Assembly (NCBI RefSeq): GCF_000003195.3
Contig: NC_012878.2
Span: 55,242,629 to 55,306,628 of the forward strand
Length of the DNA: 64,000 nucleotides
From: Sorghum bicolor
Taxonomy: Eukaryota; Streptophyta; Magnoliopsida; Poales; Poaceae
Direction of reading: 5' to 3'
Positions 57,975 through 64,000 of this stretch are shown here, one piece after another (position 1 is the stretch's first letter; every line of letters starts with the position of its first letter). The notes beneath the pieces were generated by a model that saw nothing but the letters and a program-made list of their open reading frames with translations, was not told where the DNA came from and searched no databases. The position numbers and the translations under genes are program-made.

Positions 57975-60900
57975 ATGGTGATGGACTTGGACGAGCCGCT
58001 TGATGCGGCGGCCGCCGAGAAGGGCGAGGCGGCGCTGCGGCGACTGACCGAGGCCGACCCGGCGCTCTTCCTCTCCCCCTCAGTGGACCTCGCCGCCGCC
58101 GCCCGAGCGGCCTCACAGTACATCTATTCCTCTCTGGCGCCACTCTCCCTTGCTCAGCCGCCGCCGCTCCCTACCCTCCTCGCGGACCCCGCCTTCGACG
58201 CCGAGCAGATTTGGTCCCAGATAGAGCTGCTCGCCCGCCCGCTCCTTCCTCACCTGCGCCGCCAGCTCCGCCGTCTCGAGCAGCAACCTCCCTCGCAACA
58301 GCCTCCTGTGGAGACGCTTGCTGTTGCCGAGGGTGAGCAGTTGGAGGAGGATGGAGAAAGTAGCGAATCAGAGGAGTTGAAGAATGAGGAGGAGGAGTTG
58401 GAGGGGACAGAGGACGAGGAGGAGTTGGAGGGGACAGAGGATGAGGAGGAAATGGGCGACGACGAGGAGGAAGAAGCGGAGCTGGATGGTAGAGGAGGGA
58501 ATGGGGTGGAGGATAAGTTCCTGAAGATAGATGAGTTGACGGAGTTCCTGGAGAAGGGTGAGGAAGAGGAGTATGGTAGTGGTGCCAAGCGGAGAGAGAA
58601 GAAGGCGGCGAAAAACTGGATGGTTGAGAGTGATGGTGAGGATGACGATGAGGATGAAGACGAGGACCAATTGGATGTAAGGATTTCATGGTCATTCTCT
58701 CTTTTTATTTCCCAATTGTAGCAAGATCATCTTTAGTGTTTTTTTATAGATTATAGGAAACAATTAAATAGAACCAGAAGTAGGTAGTATTTCAAGAAGT
58801 GAAGCTAGAATTTCTGTTAGCTGTGAAAGGGGAAGTAACTCAGCATCTAAAGATACTTCAGAAAATTAAGGAAGTTCTTAGATGTGATAAGGCTTTTGTG
58901 GTCAATCTCTCTTTGTTGCTCTGTCTCAGTTATAGCAAATTAATATTTAGTTATTGTATAGAAAATAATGGTGAACAATCTGAAGTAGAATTGCAGCCAA
59001 AATTTCTGTTAGATGGCCAGATGGGAAAGGGAAAGTAACTCAGCATGTAGAGCTCAGAAAACAATACTGTTATATGAGTTTTGAAGCAAGTTTCCTGCCT
59101 GAATTAATGATCTTGTTTTGGTAGTTACAGTGTCCAATACTGTAAGTTTTATGAAACCATATGTTAGTCAAGATATTATTCTTGTTTAGCTTCAACACTG
59201 ATGCTGTTATCTGCAGTTAGAAGATTTTGAGGATGATGAGGAGGAGGATGAAGCAGGCGGTGGAGATATTCGGTAAGCCTTTCATGCTAGTTTTCAAATA
59301 TGATATTGTGAGTGCAAATCACTTTGGATTGGATACTTCTCACTTCTCAGAAACGAAGCATTTGTATACTGGACTTTAGCTGTATGCTAACTTTATTTTC
59401 ACTATCGTGGCATCATTTTTGTGAAGATTGTTGGTAAGAGGTTTATATATAGATGGTGCTGGCAGGTGGCAATCATTCACATTGAATACTAGATAACTGG
59501 CTCTCGTTAGGAAAGTGCAGAAGTAGCTAATATCTTTGTTCTTAATGCACAGACTGGACAAAGTGTAGCCACTGTGGTACTTGGAATGCATCTGCAGATA
59601 GAATACCATCTGGCACTGTTATCTGAACTGCAAAGGGTTTTTCCAGGTATAAAGATTTTTTTGAGAAGGGACATAACAAGCAAGTTAAGAACAGAGATGG
59701 TTCCACAAAGAAAGTTCAATTCAAGGATGATGATGCACATGAATCTGAACTTGATGACAGTGAGAATGATGATGGAAATGTTGGTTCCACCCTAGATAAA
59801 TTCATTTCAGTTGGAGTATGCACATATGCTAGCTTGTCAACGGTTTGCCTTTGTACAGGTTCAACAAGAGCAAGGTCTCTCAACTCACGAAAAGGAGCGT
59901 CTGAAGATGCGTGCTAAAATAGAGCAAATGGAGAAAGCTAGCCTTGAACCCAGCACATGGACCATGCAGGGAGAGGTTCTAAAAATAATGCATTTTATTC
60001 TACTTTCAGCTATGCATTATTATGATTTGATGATGTTATTACATTTAATTATAAATAAACGAAATTGTTATTTGTAGGTTACTGCTTCTAAGAGGCCCAA
60101 AAACAGCGCCCTAGAAGTGGACCTTGATTTTGAGCACAATGTAAGACCTGCCCCTGTAATCACCGAGGAAGTGACAGCTTCCCTTGAAGAAATGATAAAG
60201 AAAAGAATCACAGAGGTACATGTTCTGTTTTTTCCCTTTTGCTCATGTATATGGTGTTCAACTTCAGCTATGGTAGTATAGTGCATTTTTTGCAATGACT
60301 AAATCAGACAGTCACTTTCTATGTTTCTGTTATTAATATTTAGATTTGATCTCCTGATTCCTTACAGAGTCTTTTTGATGATGTCGAGAAACCTACTATG
60401 TTGCCATCTAAAGCTCCAAAGGAGCACAAGGAACTGGTATGCCAACTAAATATCTTACATGGGAGCCATAAGACGACTCTGCTATTGGTATCTTATTATT
60501 GTGATTTTTGTTCCATCAGGATGAAACTAAGAGCAAGAAGGGTCTTGCTGAACTCTATGAGGTTCGCACTATACCAATATTTTTTATTTTCTATCCATAC
60601 TGATTGACATTAGTATGTAAATCAATTTACTGTTGATTTTATTCTTCCAGGATGATTATGCACAAAAGGCAGGCATTGCACCTGCCCCTCTTTCTATTTC
60701 AGATGAACTAAAGAAAGAGGTGAGTAATTATTGGCTCCTTGCTAGAATGGGTGAAATTAGTTTTAGTGTACTCTTTACATCAATTGTTGTCAACAATCTA
60801 ATACTATATTTGTGTTGATTTGAAAGCAAGCATATTTTTTACAGAATACTTTTTTCAGTGTCTTTCTCGAGAACCATGGCAGATGTTACTATTCTCATAT

Positions 60901-62183
60901 ATATATATCTGAGGTTCTCATATATATATATATATATATATCTGAACAAGTTCTTGTACTCTTCTGTTTATTTTGATCACTGCAATATAACTGCTTGTAT
61001 TTGTAGTTTGGCTTTGTTGTGGTTTGCAATATAATTTTTGCACTATAAAGAAATAAGCTATTGACAATGGTGTTTGACCATGGTTTATTTGCCATATGCC
61101 ATGAAATTGCCTATCAATTATAGTTGGTCTATTGGACCAGTTGCATTAGATTCCAAAATAACTTGTTAGACAAACATGAAGAACTGGATTCTTCATGTTA
61201 TTTGAGGCGTCACCTAGGCATCCAGGCATGCCCCCTAAGGCCCGAATGACACACACAAGGCACCACAAGGCCCGCTATGGGCTTACACTGTCACTTAGGC
61301 AGTGCCTACGCCTCCTGGCATGCTCCCAATGCCATAGGTGCCACAACACGTAAAAACCATGTGTTTCTTTTGTTCAGTTACTAAGGCTGTTTTGATAACA
61401 TATATACTTATATACTTATAGATAAAACTTGGTGGGGTAGAATTACTATATTGGTCTTGTTCGCTCACTCTGTTGATGCTATTTTTTTTTTCTGTTGATG
61501 TTTTATGTTAGCTATAAGTGTGTACTAATGACTAACTGTTCCTACCTAGGCAAATACTTTATTTAAGCGGATATGTTTGAAATTGGATGCGCTATCACAT
61601 TTCCACTTTGCTCCAAAGCCAGTAAGGATAACTTCAAAATTCATATCTGCGATCTCTTTTGCTAAGTACTTTCTATGTATGAAGTCAAATATTGTGTTTT
61701 CAGGTCATTGAGGATATGTCTATACAAGCAAATGTTCCTGCTTTAGCCATGGAAGAGGTACACAAATTGTTCACTTTTCCCTGTGATGTTGCTCTATCAG
61801 AGTGATTTGTGTAGTGATGATCTCTGTCTTTCAGATTGCACCTGTAGCTGTTTCTGATGCGGCAATGCTTGCCCCTGAAGAGATCTTTGAAGGAAAAGGT
61901 GATGTTAAGGAAGAGGGGGAACTTACACAGGCTGAGCGCAAGAGAAGAAGAGCTAACAAGAAAAGGAGATATGCAGGTAATTTTTACCTTGGCCCTTGAG
62001 AGTAAACGAGGATGCCTTTCCGCTCTCAATCTCATGCAGAGCTTTTTGCAAGGACATCCAAAATCAGATAAATGCACTTTACTTCAGTTGTGTTCAAGAT
62101 GAACATTCAATGATTTTTTGTTTCCCTTTCCTTGAAATGCAGCATCCCATAAGGAGAGGCCAGCCAAGTTGCAGAAAGATTGA
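57975..62183 (+). CDS. MPP10: U3 snoRNP protein MPP10 (12 exons)
   Basis: Nucleolar component of the U3 snoRNP / small-subunit processome, needed for 18S rRNA maturation. Exons: 57975-58676, 59217-59272, 59647-59815, 59859-59975, 60078-60215, 60368-60436, 60520-60561, 60651-60719, 61550-61621, 61704-61757, 61835-61976, 62143-62183. They join in frame to 556 residues. Seen: a long acidic Glu/Asp region (about 125-235, with repeated ELEGTEDEE), TWTMQGEVTASKRPKNSALE near 342-361, DLDFEHNVRPAPVITEEVTA, FDDVEKP, and a basic tail (ERKRRRANKKRR). The block from TWTMQGE to FDDVEKP is the family's most conserved part. Start: MVMDLDEP at 57975; the Met two codons later is an alternative. Confidence 0.93.
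60896..60943. repeat. (AT)n tracts in MPP10 intron 8
   Basis: Two neighbouring TCATATATAT... blocks each followed by CTGA, apparently a small duplication, inside the intron between exons 8 and 9. Confidence 0.85.
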
Positions 62184-63328
62184 ACTCAATGTTAGTAAAC
62201 CATATAAATTTCTCATTAGCTTCAAATGGTACAAGAGTGATAATACAAATTTTCCAAATTTTGTATTGTACCCTGTACTATTAGCCTTTACGTGAACAGT
62301 AAAATGTGAGCATTTATATCTCTACAGAAGTACACTAGAAGATCGAGAGTTTTGATTTGCTGAGATACAATTTTGAGAGTGAAAAAAAAAGAATTGTGTC
62401 TGTCGAACACTCGAACACGGTAGAATGCTCATCCTTCGCCCCAACCAATGGATTTGGTTACAGGTTGCGATTCACTACATGTATAATTTTCTTTGCAGCT
62501 ATTGCAAATGAAAGATAAAGATGACTAATCATTATATTCAAGTTAATTTATTCATAAACATGTTTATCTTTTTTTTGGCAATGTATCCACTTTCCTTTAG
62601 ATTTAAGTCCACGAGCAGGTAGCAAATACCGTTTGATCTCATCTTCTTGTATCTCTGAACGCGCTCAGACTTCGATTCTTCTTCGGAACAGGAAAGCTCC
62701 ATACCTAGTTTGCACTCATGGCAAAGGACGATTCTGGTCAGGGAGTTGCTGAAAAACTGAGGCATGACGAGCGTCATACCTTGCTTGCTATACTGCAAAC
62801 TCCGCCGTTGCTTTTGGCTTGATGCTCAAATACTCAAATAAATAGGGTCGATTTACGAGTTTAGGGATTTGGATGATACGGCAATATAAATCTAAAGATT
62901 GGTGGTGAACTTTACTCTTAATACTATATATGTTGCCTCACCAGGTAATTGTGCAAAGCAAGACACTGCAAATGAGATCTCAGATCTCCTTGCTATACAA
63001 ACCGAAATGGCTCGCTCATCCTGGCAATTAAAAGCTTGCCCAAGCGAGCGAGGCGAGGCGACGCATGTCGGGCGGAAACAAATGGGCCGCAGTCCAGAAA
63101 TGAAGAAGCCTTATAAGCACGGGATCAACTTCTTGTAAAAAAAAAAACTTCCAATCAACTTTCACTTAAGCCCACGGATCCAGCGGCCCAGCGTGAGAGG
63201 CGGAACTCTCTGGCCTTTTTTCTCTCGGTCCCAAGCAGCTGCACGCGCGCACCGCCCCTCGCCGCCGGCCACGCTCCTCTCCCTCTCCGCCGCCGCCGCA
63301 GCTGCAGGAACTCGCCTCGCCGGAGACC
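62184..63328. other. MPP10 3' flank and promoter side of the peptidase gene
   Basis: A minus-strand frame of 86 codons at 62538-62798 has Cys, Glu and Lys-rich sequence but no recognisable family; I do not call it a gene. The 160 bp before the next ATG are GC-rich with CCGCCGCCG runs, a typical grass leader. Confidence 0.5.
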
Positions 63329-63963
63329 ATGTACCGCGCCGCCGGGAGCCACCTCCGCTCCCTCAAGGTTCGGTCCTCCTATTCACCCCTGCCTTCCCCG
63401 TTGCATGCACGTCTCGATCCACTCGCGTATGGAGCGCACTTAGGTTAGATCCGAACGGGTCGCCGGAGTCGATTTGCTCATGTGGCGATGAATCAGAAGC
63501 TGGGTTCTTTAGTCCTACTTCCGGGTAGGGACACAAATGAATCGAACTCGGAGTTATAATTTTTTTTCTTAGTTATTTCGAATCACATGGGGATGGAATT
63601 CGGCAGGCAGCTTTGATTGCTGTCGATTCTCATATTTGTCTCGCAGTGTTAGATTTCAGATGCCCTTTGAGTTGTGTTTCGTTGACGCATTGTGTAAGCC
63701 TGAAGACATATTCCATTCTTGTATTGTCTTCAATTTTTCAGCATCATGGTGCTTCTAGGTTTGCCAGCACAAATGTTGTGAAGCAGTCCTCAGGTGGTCT
63801 GTTCAGCTGGCTTCTTGGTGGAAAATCAAGCCAACTCCCTCCCCTTGATGTTCCGCTCCCAGGCATTGCCATTCCCTCACCTCTACCAGATTTTGTAGAG
63901 CCATCTAAGACAAAAGTCACCACACTTCCCAATGGCGTCAAGATTGCCTCGGAGACATCATCG
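63329..63963 (+). CDS. Mitochondrial processing peptidase alpha subunit, 5' part (runs off the window)
   Basis: Partial gene. Exon 1 63329-63367 encodes MYRAAGSHLRSLK, the start of a mitochondrial targeting peptide. Exon 2 63742-63963 encodes HHGASRFASTNVVKQSSGGL, then FSWLLGGKSSQLPPLDVPLP and KTKVTTLPNGVKIASETSS. The last phrase is the conserved N-terminus of MPP-alpha (M16 peptidase family; in plants the subunit is also part of the cytochrome bc1 complex as a core protein). A donor follows exon 2 (TCG/GTATTG). The rest lies beyond the window. The alpha subunit binds presequences and is not itself the zinc catalytic subunit. Confidence 0.93.
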
Positions 63964-64000
63964 GTATTGCTCTGCTCTCACATATGTTCAAGTTCTGGTT

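Noticed and set aside
62538..62798. 86-codon minus-strand frame between MPP10 and the peptidase gene
   Set aside because: No family recognised and no splice or promoter support; could be an eroded fragment but cannot be supported.

Overview
The window is nuclear DNA of a grass, most likely Sorghum or a close relative. The genes have many GT-AG introns, the coding exons are GC-rich and the intergenic DNA is AT-rich. It is crowded with short grass transposons: Tourist-like elements with GGCCTTGTTTAG ends and 3-bp target duplications, Stowaway elements with CTCCCTC ends, LINE relics and one SINE. There is no prokaryotic or organellar signature and no CRISPR array. The species is inferred from repeat style and protein similarity, not from a search.

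Layout. (1) 58-3.2 kb, minus strand: a complete Aux/IAA auxin-response repressor with a leader intron that holds a (TA)n tract. (2) 4.13-25.03 kb: a direct tandem duplication of a 10,451-bp unit in two nearly identical copies. Each unit carries a LINE relic, an intact two-exon uL2/RPL8 ribosomal protein gene, an old profilin exon-3 relic, and profilin exons 2-3. Only the second copy runs on into profilin exon 1 (to 25,288), so copy 2 holds the intact gene and copy 1 a 5'-truncated one. (3) 25.3-34.4 kb: no recognised gene; MITEs, a GC-rich stretch, and a Tourist-like element split by a 2.1-kb insertion that contains a 332-bp tandem triplication. (4) 34.6-35.3 kb, plus strand: an OXS3-like stress protein gene. 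(5) 36.7-40.0 kb, minus strand: a PTPMT-type dual-specificity (phosphatidylglycerophosphate) phosphatase whose 3' coding end is triplicated. (6) 40.1-47.4 kb: MITEs, a putative Mutator-like element and GC-rich non-genic DNA. (7) 47.5-55.0 kb, plus strand: a 13-exon malectin-like LRR receptor kinase. (8) 55.2-56.1 kb: a LINE/RNase H relic with a SINE inserted in it. (9) 58.0-62.2 kb, plus strand: the U3 snoRNP protein MPP10 (12 exons). (10) 63.3 kb to the end, plus strand: the first two exons of the mitochondrial processing peptidase alpha subunit.

The genes do unrelated housekeeping and signalling jobs; nothing suggests an operon-like or biosynthetic cluster. The most unusual structure is the recent 10.45-kb duplication. 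Its left breakpoint lies inside a MITE, its right breakpoint lies inside a profilin exon, and the two share a 4-bp TCAT microhomology. Exon junctions were set by hand from splice motifs, reading phase and family knowledge; all completed gene models close in frame.
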